Shown: positions 17,093-24,549 of the stretch, piece by piece | Layout of the letters: every line of letters begins with the position of its first letter | How positions within the stretch are numbered: the first letter of the stretch is position 1 | From: Methanofollis sp. UBA420 | GTDB taxonomy: Archaea; Halobacteriota; Methanomicrobia; Methanomicrobiales; Methanofollaceae | Assembly: GCF_002498315.1 (NCBI RefSeq) | Contig: NZ_DAGX01000003.1 | Location: 141,092 to 205,091 of the forward strand | Direction: 5' to 3' | Length of the DNA stretch: 64,000 nucleotides | Notes under the pieces: model-generated | What the model was told of the DNA's origin: nothing | Database searches by the model: none | Seen by the model: only the letters and a program-made list of their open reading frames with translations | Position numbers and translations under genes: made by a program

Positions 17093-18496
17093 ATGAGGCT
17101 TGTAATGAAATTTGGCGGCACCTCGGTCGGCGATGCCGGGGCGATCGGGCGGACTGTCGACATCCTCGCCCGCTACCATGCCGAAGGGCATGAGGTGGCG
17201 GTCGTCGTATCGGCGATGTCGGGCGTCACCGATCAGCTCCATGCGATCGCTGCCGAGGCCGAATCATCTGTAGAAGAGCCCCCGATTGCCGCATTTATCC
17301 AGGCTCTCCGGGCGAAACATCTCAAGACGCTCGAAGCCGCCGCTCCCGGCCAGGCCGAAGAGGTGGGGGCTGTCATCAACGAGCGCCTTGTCAACCTCGA
17401 ACACATCCTTACGGCGGTTCACGCCCTCCATGAACTCACCCAGCGTTCGAAGGACTATATCGTCAGTTATGGCGAGCGTCTTTCGGCGCTCATCCTCTCG
17501 GCTGCGATCAGGGAGCGGGGCATCCCCTCCACCGCCCTCGATGGCTGCGAAGCCGGGATCCTGACGACGAGCAAGCACGGCGACGCTCTTGTCCTGCCGC
17601 AGAGCGACCCCCGTATTCACAGCCGGGTCGTCCCCCTCCTCATGGACGGCATGCCGGTGATCACCGGCTACATGGGCTGCACCCCCGAGGGCATCGTCAC
17701 CACTCTCGGCCGCAGCGGTTCCGACTACTCGGCCGCGATCGTCGGCCGTGCCATCGACGCCGACGAGATCTGGATCTGGACCGACGTCGACGGCGTGATG
17801 ACCTCCGACCCGAAGATCATTGCAGATGTCCGTGTCCTGTCCTATGTCAGCTACCGCGAGGCGATGGAACTCTCATACTTCGGGGCGAAGGTCCTCCACC
17901 CGAAGACGATCGAACCCGCGATGGAGAAGGACACCATCGTCCGGGTGAAGAATACTTTCAACCCTGACTCTCCCGGCACAGTCGTCCGCCGGCAGGAGCA
18001 GAAGGAGAAGCGTGTCGTCAAGGCGATCACCCACATCGCCCGCGTCGCCCTCGTCAACATCAACGGCGTCCAGATGATCGGCAGGCCGGGCGTGGCCAGG
18101 GAGATCTTCACCGCTCTCGGCGACGCCGGGATCAACGTGATGATGATCTCGCAGGCCTCGTCGCAGGCGAACATCTCCCTGATCATCGAGGAGAACGACC
18201 TGCCGCTCGCCCTTGAGGTGCTTGCAGCCCCGGTGAAGAGCGGCCTGGTCCGCGAGGTCACCTCCGACCGGAACGTCGTGGCGATCGCGGTCATCGGCGC
18301 AGGCATGGCCGGGACGCCCGGGATCTCGGGCAGGATCTTCACCGCCCTCGGCAAGGCCGGGGTCAATGTGATGATGATCTCGCAGGGATCGTCAGAGGTG
18401 AACGTCTCGTTCGTGGTGCGGCAGGACGAGAGCAGAAAGGCACTGCAGGTGCTCCACGACGAATTCAGGCTTTCGGAGGAATGCAAAGATGAGTAA
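17093..18496 (+). CDS. aspartate kinase with two ACT domains
   Basis: A 467-residue enzyme that phosphorylates aspartate at the head of the lysine, methionine, threonine and diaminopimelate branch. The N-terminal kinase domain begins MKFGGTSVGDA and carries GRSGSDYSAAIVG and DVDGVMTSDP. Two ACT domains follow, each with the motif INVMMISQASSQANIS or VNVMMISQGSSEVNVS, which bind feedback amino acids. The start is the ATG at 17093; the next in-frame ATG is four codons on. Its last 8 bases overlap purM. Confidence 0.94.
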   Translation: MRLVMKFGGTSVGDAGAIGRTVDILARYHAEGHEVAVVVSAMSGVTDQLHAIAAEAESSVEEPPIAAFIQALRAKHLKTLEAAAPGQAEEVGAVINERLVNLEHILTAVHALHELTQRSKDYIVSYGERLSALILSAAIRERGIPSTALDGCEAGILTTSKHGDALVLPQSDPRIHSRVVPLLMDGMPVITGYMGCTPEGIVTTLGRSGSDYSAAIVGRAIDADEIWIWTDVDGVMTSDPKIIADVRVLSYVSYREAMELSYFGAKVLHPKTIEPAMEKDTIVRVKNTFNPDSPGTVVRRQEQKEKRVVKAITHIARVALVNINGVQMIGRPGVAREIFTALGDAGINVMMISQASSQANISLIIEENDLPLALEVLAAPVKSGLVREVTSDRNVVAIAVIGAGMAGTPGISGRIFTALGKAGVNVMMISQGSSEVNVSFVVRQDESRKALQVLHDEFRLSEECKDE

Positions 18497-19484
18497 AAGT
18501 ACAGGGTACGCCGAAGCCGGCGTGGACATCGATCTCGAAGCGCGGGGCGTGCGCACGCTTATTGACCAGCTTTCCTACCGGCGTCAGGGCTCCTTCCCGA
18601 TGCTCGGGAGCGTCGGCCACTTCGCCGGGCTCATCGACTTCGGCGACATGGCGCTTGCCCTTGCCGTCGACGGCGTCGGCACGAAGATGCTCGTCGCCGA
18701 CGGCCTGCAGGACTGGTCGACGGTCGGCATCGATTGCGTGGCGATGAATGTCAACGACCTCTTCGTGATGAACCTGGAGCCGGTGGCTTTCGTCGACTAT
18801 ATCGCCACCGAGGGCATTTCCGTGGATAAGATGCGCCAGATCGGGATCGGCCTCAATGAAGGGGCGCGCCAGGCGAACATGAACATCGTCGGCGGGGAGA
18901 CTGCGACCCTGAAGGGCCTCGTCACCGGCCTTGACCTTGCAGGCACCTGCCTTGGCGCCCAGAAGAAAGATAAGGTCGTCACCGGTGAGACGATCGCCCC
19001 CGGCGACCTTATCGTCGGCGTGCCCTCGACAGGCGTCCACTCGAACGGTTACACCCTCGCCAGGAAGGTCGCCCTGGAGAACGGCGGCTATGACGTCGTT
19101 CTCCCCTCGGGACGGACGGTCGGCGAGGCCCTCCTCACGCCGACGCGGATCTACCGCGAGGCCCTGGACGCCGCCGCGGTCTGCGACGTCCACGGCATGT
19201 GCCACATCACCGGCGGCGGCCTCCTGAACTTCACCCGCCTCTCGAAGTACGGTTTCGACATCACCGACCCCCTGCCCGTCCCCGAGATCCTTGCCTGGAT
19301 CCAGGAGTTGGGCGGTCTTGACGAGAACGAGATGTACCGCACCTTCAATATGGGCATGGGCTATGCCTTTGTCATCCCCGAATCGAGCCTCCCTGCCCTC
19401 AGGGCAGTCATCCCCGACGTGCAGGTGGCGGGCACCGCCGTCCCGGAGAGCGGCGCGTACCTCCGCGGCGTGAAGATCCACTGA
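18489..19484 (+). CDS. purM: phosphoribosylformylglycinamidine cyclo-ligase
   Basis: A 331-residue AIR synthetase that makes aminoimidazole ribonucleotide in purine synthesis using ATP. Typical PurM blocks are visible: YAEAGVDIDLEA at the N-terminus, DGVGTKMLVADGL, NVNDLFVMNLEPVAFVDYIA, GGETATLKG, GVPSTGVHSNGYTLARK and HITGGGLLNFTR. It overlaps the aspartate kinase gene by 8 bases, so an amino-acid and a purine gene are coupled. A T-tract (19490-19495) follows the stop. Confidence 0.95.
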   Translation: MSKSTGYAEAGVDIDLEARGVRTLIDQLSYRRQGSFPMLGSVGHFAGLIDFGDMALALAVDGVGTKMLVADGLQDWSTVGIDCVAMNVNDLFVMNLEPVAFVDYIATEGISVDKMRQIGIGLNEGARQANMNIVGGETATLKGLVTGLDLAGTCLGAQKKDKVVTGETIAPGDLIVGVPSTGVHSNGYTLARKVALENGGYDVVLPSGRTVGEALLTPTRIYREALDAAAVCDVHGMCHITGGGLLNFTRLSKYGFDITDPLPVPEILAWIQELGGLDENEMYRTFNMGMGYAFVIPESSLPALRAVIPDVQVAGTAVPESGAYLRGVKIH

Positions 19485-19489
19485 TCTTC

Positions 19490-19495
19490 TTTTTT
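19490..19495 (+). terminator. T-tract after purM
   Basis: TCTTCTTTTTTCTGG directly follows the stop, the usual archaeal intrinsic terminator pattern. Confidence 0.5.
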
Positions 19496-19505
19496 CTGGT
19501 TTTAT

Positions 19506-19517
19506 GGCTCTGTAGAA
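19506..19517 (+). repeat. solo terminal repeat related to the 46.6-kb MITE
   Basis: GGCTCTGTAGAA here equals the first 12 bases of the 15-bp terminal inverted repeat of the element at 46558-46850. No inward-facing partner was found nearby, so this may be one end of a decayed copy. Confidence 0.5.
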
Positions 19518-19699
19518 TCGGGCATGAACCCCTGGCTCAAGCATACGTGATGAAAAATTCTCGTTGCAGTTCTCCTGAGTGCGGAGGGATACTTGATTCC
19601 TCTCCTTGCAACAGGGCACCTGAAGGATACTGTTCACTTGCCGCCCCCCGGTGCGAGACGGCGGTGAAGATTCTGCGGTCGGGGCGGCACGCCTGATCA

Positions 19700-20017
19700 T
19701 CACCCCTTCCCACATCTTCACGCCGGGGGCGCTGCCCCCGGACCCCCGGGACGAAGATAGGGGCGGGAAGGCAGAGAGCCCGATCGTTCTGAGGGCGGTT
19801 TTGTTCTCCGTATATCAGGTATGAGAGAAATCTGTGTGTTCAAATTCTCATCCATAACTCCAGAATTGAACGTCTGGATCATTTTCATGGTAAATCCTGT
19901 TCTTGAGGTTTGACGCGGGAGTGTACGTTCTCGGTATATCTGGGAGGAAGGTGGAGGGGTCCGCATCGCTCATCATGCAACCAGAGGAGAGATCGATCCG
20001 GGATAAAGATTCAAAAG
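19700..20017. repeat. intergenic repeat, copy C (inverted head, forward tail)
   Basis: The head is reversed here: hairpin CCGGGGGC-GCT-GCCCCCGG at 19723-19741, then GACCCCCGGGACGAAGATAGGGGCGGGAAGG, which is the reverse complement of the head consensus. The tail at about 19950-20017 is forward: GGAAGGTGGAGGGGTCCGCA, then ATCGCTCATCATGCAA, then GAGAGATCGATCCGGGATAA. It aligns well with the copies at 38081-38155 and 46922-47013. The tail ends about 23 bases from the ZPR1 stop. The rest of 19485-20039 has no gene. Confidence 0.7.
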
Positions 20018-20039
20018 AGCCAGAAAAGATCGTATCAGG

Positions 20040-20579
20040 TCAGGGCGAGGTCTGCCCTGCCTGTTCTTCTTCTTGGTCGGCATCAGCGTCCTTCGGGTTT
20101 CTGATGATTGCGGAGTTGCCCGAGGGGTCGTCGATGACCAGGGTGATGCTCTCCTCGCCGCGCTTGACCGCCTCGATCTGCGCCTTGATGGAGATAGCCC
20201 GATCCCTTTCCTCGCTGTCGGCCGTCTTCAGGGCGATATCGAGAGCGTCCTCGATCCGGTCGAGCACCCCCTCTACATTGGTTATGAACCCCTCCGACGC
20301 CGGCCCGGGATTCACCGTGATCCCGAGTTCGGGTACTTCGATCGTGCCGGCGGAACTGCGCACCACCCGTACCGAGAGATCGTCCTCGCCCGAGATCCGT
20401 ATCTCGCTTCTTTCAGGCTGGCCGTTCCGGAGGATGAACGTGTCGGCCATCCGCCAACCGCAGGGACAGACCGCGCTCTCGATGAGGATCTCCGAAAAAT
20501 ATGGGATTTCTTCCGTCTGGTAGATATACTCGATCTCCTGTTTACAGATCGGACAGGGCGCATGCAGGACGTTCCGCAC
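20040..20579 (-). CDS. ZPR1 zinc-finger domain protein
   Basis: A 179-residue archaeal ZPR1 with the zinc finger C-P-I-C near the N-terminus paired with CPCGWR about 28 residues later, then the beta-sandwich domain (SVRVVRSSAGTIEVPELGI, NPGPASEGFITNVEGVL). Eukaryotic ZPR1 is an elongation factor 1A chaperone; the archaeal single-module form probably has a related role. The start codon is GTG (20577-20579), sharing one base with the sepF TAG stop. The C-terminus is acidic and glutamine-rich. Confidence 0.9.
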   Translation of the reverse strand: MRNVLHAPCPICKQEIEYIYQTEEIPYFSEILIESAVCPCGWRMADTFILRNGQPERSEIRISGEDDLSVRVVRSSAGTIEVPELGITVNPGPASEGFITNVEGVLDRIEDALDIALKTADSEERDRAISIKAQIEAVKRGEESITLVIDDPSGNSAIIRNPKDADADQEEEQAGQTSP

Positions 20580-20950
20580 TACGCTCCTCCGATCCTCTCG
20601 CGGGAGATCTTTACCGACATGGGGGTAATGATGACGTACTGCTGGTCGCCAAGGCCGATGATGTCGCCGTTGACGTCATTGGCAACCTCCCTGAGGTCTT
20701 TTAAGACCCGCTCGTACATGATCTTGTCAAGCTTCAGCCGGGAGATGTCGACGATGACAACATTGCCATTGTAAACCTCGTCCTTCACGCGGGGGGTGTC
20801 CTTGATATCGGCGATCTGGGCGACTTTCACAAGCATCGATGCGGGCTCGTCACTGGCCGTACCCTCGTACGATGCCAGATCCAGTTCCATATAGTCGTCC
20901 TGATGTGCAGGAGCGCTCTTGCCCATGATGGAATCGAGAAATTTACCCAT
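20579..20950 (-). CDS. sepF: archaeal SepF, FtsZ membrane anchor
   Basis: A 123-residue protein with an N-terminal amphipathic stretch (MGKFLDSIMGK), a short linker and a C-terminal SepF domain (VVIVDISRLKLDKIMYERVLKDL, GDIIGLGDQQYVIITP). In archaea SepF dimers bind FtsZ1 and tether the division ring to the membrane. The start at 20950 is supported by a TATA-like AAATAAATT just upstream on the minus strand; the longer frame to 21145 reads through the PUA gene. One-base overlap with the ZPR1 start indicates coupling. Confidence 0.92.
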   Translation of the reverse strand: MGKFLDSIMGKSAPAHQDDYMELDLASYEGTASDEPASMLVKVAQIADIKDTPRVKDEVYNGNVVIVDISRLKLDKIMYERVLKDLREVANDVNGDIIGLGDQQYVIITPMSVKISRERIGGA

Positions 20951-20997
20951 GGAAAGAACTGTAGAATGGAATTTATTTAATGGTATCCAATCCATCC

Positions 20998-21495
20998 TCA
21001 GAGTTCCAGGTTCCAGATCAGGTCTCCGACGCGGTGGACTGTCCTGACGGCCTTTCCCTTCTCCAGTGCAAGGAGGTCCGTCCCATCGTACAGGGCGACG
21101 CCCACCGCGAGGGGCTTGCCGTACCTCTCCTCGGCAATGATGCACGGGCGGTCCTTCTTGATGTCCGGCGTGGCGGCGACGATGCCGGGGCGCATGATAT
21201 CGGCACCGTTCATCACGTACGGCACGGCCCCGGAATCGATCGTGATCCTCCGGGCGGCGAAGGGGTGTTCGATCGCCCCACGCACCGTCGGGAAGATCCA
21301 GTCCTCGAAGGCCATGAAAGCGGGTTTTTTCTCCACCAGATAGATGCTGAAGGCTGACGTCGTTTCTACGACCTCGATACTCTTTGATGTGAAAAGTGTC
21401 TCTTCGTCTCCGATTTCATCTTTCAGGGCGTTTCTGATGCGCGCGATCTCCGACTTTTTGATCGTGTGCCTTTTTTTGACCTTTATCTCTTCCAT
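20998..21495 (-). CDS. PUA domain RNA-binding protein (MCT-1/Tma20-like)
   Basis: A 165-residue protein with an N-terminal DUF1947-type domain (KKRHTIKKSEIARIRNAL) and a C-terminal PUA domain (ITIDSGAVPYVMNGADIMRPGI, then GKPLAVGVALYDG). This is the arrangement of the archaeal MCT-1/Tma20 family, linked to translation and RNA binding. It shares a divergent promoter region with the LSm gene. The next gene on the strand is sepF, after 47 bases. Confidence 0.88.
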   Translation of the reverse strand: MEEIKVKKRHTIKKSEIARIRNALKDEIGDEETLFTSKSIEVVETTSAFSIYLVEKKPAFMAFEDWIFPTVRGAIEHPFAARRITIDSGAVPYVMNGADIMRPGIVAATPDIKKDRPCIIAEERYGKPLAVGVALYDGTDLLALEKGKAVRTVHRVGDLIWNLEL

Positions 21496-21605
21496 TGTTC
21501 ACCACGATTCTGGTCTATTCTGCTTTAAACCGTTCGACGCGGTATATTTAAGTAGATTCCCCACGCACGTATGGTACTCTTGAAGAGGTCTGAAAGGTAA
21601 TTGCC
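21496..21605. promoter_or_regulatory. divergent promoters of PUA and LSm genes
   Basis: TATATTTAA at 21543-21551 is the plus-strand TATA box for the LSm-L37e-purF unit. GGTTTAAAG, read on the minus strand near 21521-21530, serves the PUA gene. A GGTGA ribosome site precedes the PUA ATG. Confidence 0.65.
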
Positions 21606-21833
21606 ATGACAAAAAGACCACTAGAGATTCTGGATCAGGTGCTCAACGGCCAGCCTGTTATCATTTCTCTGAAAGGCGGGCGTGAGATCCGCGGAGTCCT
21701 GCAGGGTTACGACGTCCATTTAAACCTCGTCCTCGATCGGGCCGAAGAAGAGATCGAAGGCAAGGTGGAGAAACGCGGTACGTTGATCGTACGCGGGGAC
21801 AATGTGATCTATATATCTCCCTCTGTTGAATAA
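21606..21833 (+). CDS. LSm (Sm-like) RNA-binding protein
   Basis: A 75-residue Sm fold protein, expected to form a heptameric ring that binds U-rich RNA. Sm1 is visible as [27 protein letters not shown] and Sm2 as [15 protein letters not shown]; the first includes the conserved D-x-H/M-N-L motif that lines the RNA site. It heads the LSm-rpl37e-purF operon; linkage of LSm to L37e is typical of Euryarchaeota. Confidence 0.94.
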   Translation: MTKRPLEILDQVLNGQPVIISLKGGREIRGVLQGYDVHLNLVLDRAEEEIEGKVEKRGTLIVRGDNVIYISPSVE

Positions 21834-21848
21834 TTACGGTGAACGGTT

Positions 21849-22031
21849 ATGACGAAAGGTACACCATCAATGGGTAAGCGGCAGAAGCACAGTCACATTA
21901 TCTGCCGCCGGTGCGGGAAGATGTCCTTCCACGCACGGCACAAGGTCTGCTCTGCCTGTGGTTTCGGGCGGAGCAAGAAACTGGTCAGTCACAAGTGGAC
22001 GACGAAGCGTTCCCGGATCCCGACCCATTAA
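21849..22031 (+). CDS. rpl37e: 50S ribosomal protein L37e
   Basis: A 60-residue basic ribosomal protein with one zinc ribbon of two pairs, CRRC and CSAC. The [11 protein letters not shown] start is typical of archaeal L37e. It lies 15 bases after the LSm stop and 16 bases before purF. It is normal in length. Confidence 0.95.
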   Translation: MTKGTPSMGKRQKHSHIICRRCGKMSFHARHKVCSACGFGRSKKLVSHKWTTKRSRIPTH

Positions 22032-22047
22032 GTTTTCAGGTCAGATC

Positions 22048-23460
22048 ATGTGTGGGATCGTTGGCATCGTGGATGCTGGCGGTGTCTCTTTCCCGCTATA
22101 CTATGCCCTGTACGCTCTCCAGCACCGCGGGCAGGAGAGCGCGGGGATGTCCACTTTTGACCACCGGCCCTATGTCCACAAGGGCAAAGGGCTTGTGGCC
22201 GAGGTATTTGATGAGCAGATACTCCAGGAGCTCAGTGGGAACGTTGGTATCGGGCATGTCCGGTATCCGACGACCGGCGCAAACTTGCCGGAGAACATCC
22301 AGCCATTCAATTTTGTCTGTAGAGATCATACGCTCTCCCTTGCTCACAACGGCAACCTCGTGAATACCGATGCCCTGCGGTCCGCCTATGAACAGGACGG
22401 ACAGATCTTCTGCACAAGCACCGATTCCGAGGTGATCGCGACGATCCTTGCCCACGAGCTCCGCGACTCGGGCTCTGTCGAGGACGCCGTCGGTGTGGCG
22501 ATGCGGAAGTTGCGGGGGTCGTACTCGGTCGTGCTGATGCTCGACGAGACGCTGTACGCCTTCCGCGACCCTCTCGGGATCAAGCCCCTCTGCATCGGGC
22601 GCACCGAGACCGGATATATCGTGGCCTCGGAGAGCGTTGCGATCGACGCCCTGAACGGCACCCTGCTCAGGGACGTGCGGCCCGGAGAACTGATCACGGT
22701 CACGGAGAACGGGATCCGGTCTGTCCAGATCGCGACGTCTGATAGGCGCGCCCACTGCATGTTCGAGTATGTCTATTTCGCACGGGCAGACTCGGTCATC
22801 GACGGCACTCTTGTCTATGACGCCCGCCGGAAGATCGGTGAGGTCCTCGCCCGCGGTGCACCTGTCGACGCCGACATGGTCGCTCCGGTGCCTGATTCGG
22901 GGACGGCATACGCGATCGGTTATTCGACGGCGTCGGGTACCCCGTACCTGGAGGGCCTGATGAAGAACCGGTATATGGGCCGGACATTCATCATGCCGAA
23001 CCAGCGGAAGCGGGAGAACGCCGTGCGCATCAAGCTCAACCCGATCAAGAAGCACCTGGAGAACAAGTCTGTCGTGCTCATCGACGACTCGGTGGTGCGG
23101 GGCACGACCTCACGGCGGCTCATCGACATCGTCAGGGACGCCGGGGCGAAAGAAGTCCATCTCAGGGTCGGTTCGCCGCCGATCATCGCCCCCTGTTATC
23201 TCGGGGTCGATTTCCCGACACGGACCGAACTCATTGCAAATGAGCGGAATACCGATGAGGTGCGCGACCTCATCCATGCCGACTCTCTCTATCATGTCCC
23301 TCTGGACAGGATGGTGGAGGCGATCGGCATCGACATCGGCAACCTCTGCACCGCCTGCCTCACCGGGAAGTACCCGGTCGAGGTCTGCGGGGAGTGCTGC
23401 GACTGCCGGTGCATCGAATTTATGAAAGGAAGCGTCCAGACTCATCTGGATCTGGACTGA
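22048..23460 (+). CDS. purF: amidophosphoribosyltransferase
   Basis: A 470-residue enzyme that transfers glutamine ammonia to PRPP, the first step of purine synthesis. Met-Cys at the start (MCGIVGIVDAGG) gives the N-terminal nucleophile Cys after Met removal, and no propeptide is present. The PRPP loop VVLIDDSVVRGTTS is clear. Cysteines in HCMFEYVYF, PCYLGVD and LCTACLTGKYP match the 4Fe-4S ligands of the Bacillus-type enzyme, so it is probably oxygen-sensitive. The longer frame to 21958 reads through L37e and is not used. A T-tract follows. Confidence 0.96.
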   Translation: MCGIVGIVDAGGVSFPLYYALYALQHRGQESAGMSTFDHRPYVHKGKGLVAEVFDEQILQELSGNVGIGHVRYPTTGANLPENIQPFNFVCRDHTLSLAHNGNLVNTDALRSAYEQDGQIFCTSTDSEVIATILAHELRDSGSVEDAVGVAMRKLRGSYSVVLMLDETLYAFRDPLGIKPLCIGRTETGYIVASESVAIDALNGTLLRDVRPGELITVTENGIRSVQIATSDRRAHCMFEYVYFARADSVIDGTLVYDARRKIGEVLARGAPVDADMVAPVPDSGTAYAIGYSTASGTPYLEGLMKNRYMGRTFIMPNQRKRENAVRIKLNPIKKHLENKSVVLIDDSVVRGTTSRRLIDIVRDAGAKEVHLRVGSPPIIAPCYLGVDFPTRTELIANERNTDEVRDLIHADSLYHVPLDRMVEAIGIDIGNLCTACLTGKYPVEVCGECCDCRCIEFMKGSVQTHLDLD

Positions 23461-23838
23461 ACCCTTTTTTCTTTCTCTTCTTTCTCTCCTCCGTATCGGT
23501 GTCGCTTGCGCAGCGGTATGGTATTGATGGTCCGGGCCGGAGGTCTTCGAGGCCGGGGGACATATGTCCTGGATATCCGGAAAGGGAGACAGATATATCG
23601 GTGTGGGGTGTTGTTCTGGATAGGATTTTCTATGGATGGCCTGTCTTTCCCGGACCAATCCTGAAGGGCGACGAACACCGGCGATTGTACGAAAACAGGG
23701 GCCTTTGAAGGACACTCCTTTTCAGGCACATCTTCGAGCTGCCCGCAGGCGAAATATGCTCGTTTTATGTGGCCTCTGGGCTGCACGGTGTTGTCGTGGG
23801 GAAAAAACGCTCTGCGCTTTGAAAAAGTATCAGAATAG
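23461..23838. other. gene-free stretch between purF and tRNA-Met
   Basis: About 380 bases. A T-run (23465-23470) right after the purF stop is a likely terminator, and a perfect palindrome GGACATATGTCC lies near 23567. No frame with coding character, RNA signature or repeat-family member was recognised. Confidence 0.5.
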
Positions 23839-23913
23839 TAGCGAGGGATGGATTTGAACCATCGGTCTACGGGTTATGAGCCCGTCGGGATTTCCTGACT
23901 ACCCTACCTCGCT
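23839..23913 (-). tRNA. initiator tRNA-Met (CAT)
   Basis: A cloverleaf folds on the minus strand with acceptor AGCGAGG/CCTCGCT, discriminator A, anticodon arm ACGGG-CTCATAA-CCCGT and T arm GATGG-TTCAAAT-CCATC. The anticodon is CAT. Three consecutive G-C pairs next to the anticodon loop (GGG/CCC) and an A1-U72 end pair mark it as the archaeal initiator. CCA is not encoded. A TATA-like CTATATACG lies about 28 bases upstream (23940-23948). Confidence 0.93.
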
Positions 23914-24118
23914 CCGGTATATTAACAAGGTTGTCACAGCGTATATAGTTTCCCTCGCAGCAGGGGATAGATTAATGTACTGCCCTTTTTCTCCCTCCCG
24001 TGGACGGTGAAACCGAAGCGGTCGGGTAAAGAAGCGCGAGGGTTGCCCCCCTGAAAGAGGGCGTGCTCACCTTTGACATTGCCCCGTTTTCCCGTGCGCC
24101 GGTGAGAAAGTGTTTGGA

Positions 24119-24466
24119 TTATCTGAAGAACCCTTTCGGCCCTGTCCTTTCCCCCAGTTGTGCGGCAAGGACGAAGTCTGTCCGCGTCAACCCGCCTGAG
24201 GAGTGGGTGTACCAGGAGACCTCCACCTCGTGGTATTTCCTGAGACAGATGTCCGGGTAGTGGCTGGCGCTTTCCGATCCAAGGGCGATGACCTCGTTGA
24301 TGAAGGTGCATGCCTCGCCGACGGACCTGAAGACGAACCTCCGTCTCAACCGTCCGTTCTCCAGACACCACCCCGGCACGTCGGGGAGGAGGGCCAGCAT
24401 CTCCGGTCTGGTGAGCGGCGCTGCACCGGGCACGATGGGCCGTGCCGACTCCTTGCTGAGAGGCAT
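24119..24466 (-). CDS. pterin-4a-carbinolamine dehydratase-like protein
   Basis: A 115-residue PCD/DCoH-fold protein. The family pattern is present: LPDVPGWCLENGRLRRRFVF, FINEVIALGSESASHYPDICLRKYHEVEVSWYTHSSGGLTRTDFVLA, with the catalytic HYP and the W-T-H-S-x-G-L-T-x-x-D block. Methanogens use tetrahydromethanopterin, so the substrate may be a pterin intermediate; the role in archaea is unproven. It is transcribed divergently from the helicase gene. The overlapping long frame 23934-24581 on the same strand is not coding. Confidence 0.85.
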   Translation of the reverse strand: MPLSKESARPIVPGAAPLTRPEMLALLPDVPGWCLENGRLRRRFVFRSVGEACTFINEVIALGSESASHYPDICLRKYHEVEVSWYTHSSGGLTRTDFVLAAQLGERTGPKGFFR

Positions 24467-24549
24467 GGTAGTGCCTCTCCGTCCTCATATATGATGGTTT
24501 GCTCTTCGGCGATGAAAACTTGTTATGGACGAAGACCGCACTTTTCTCC

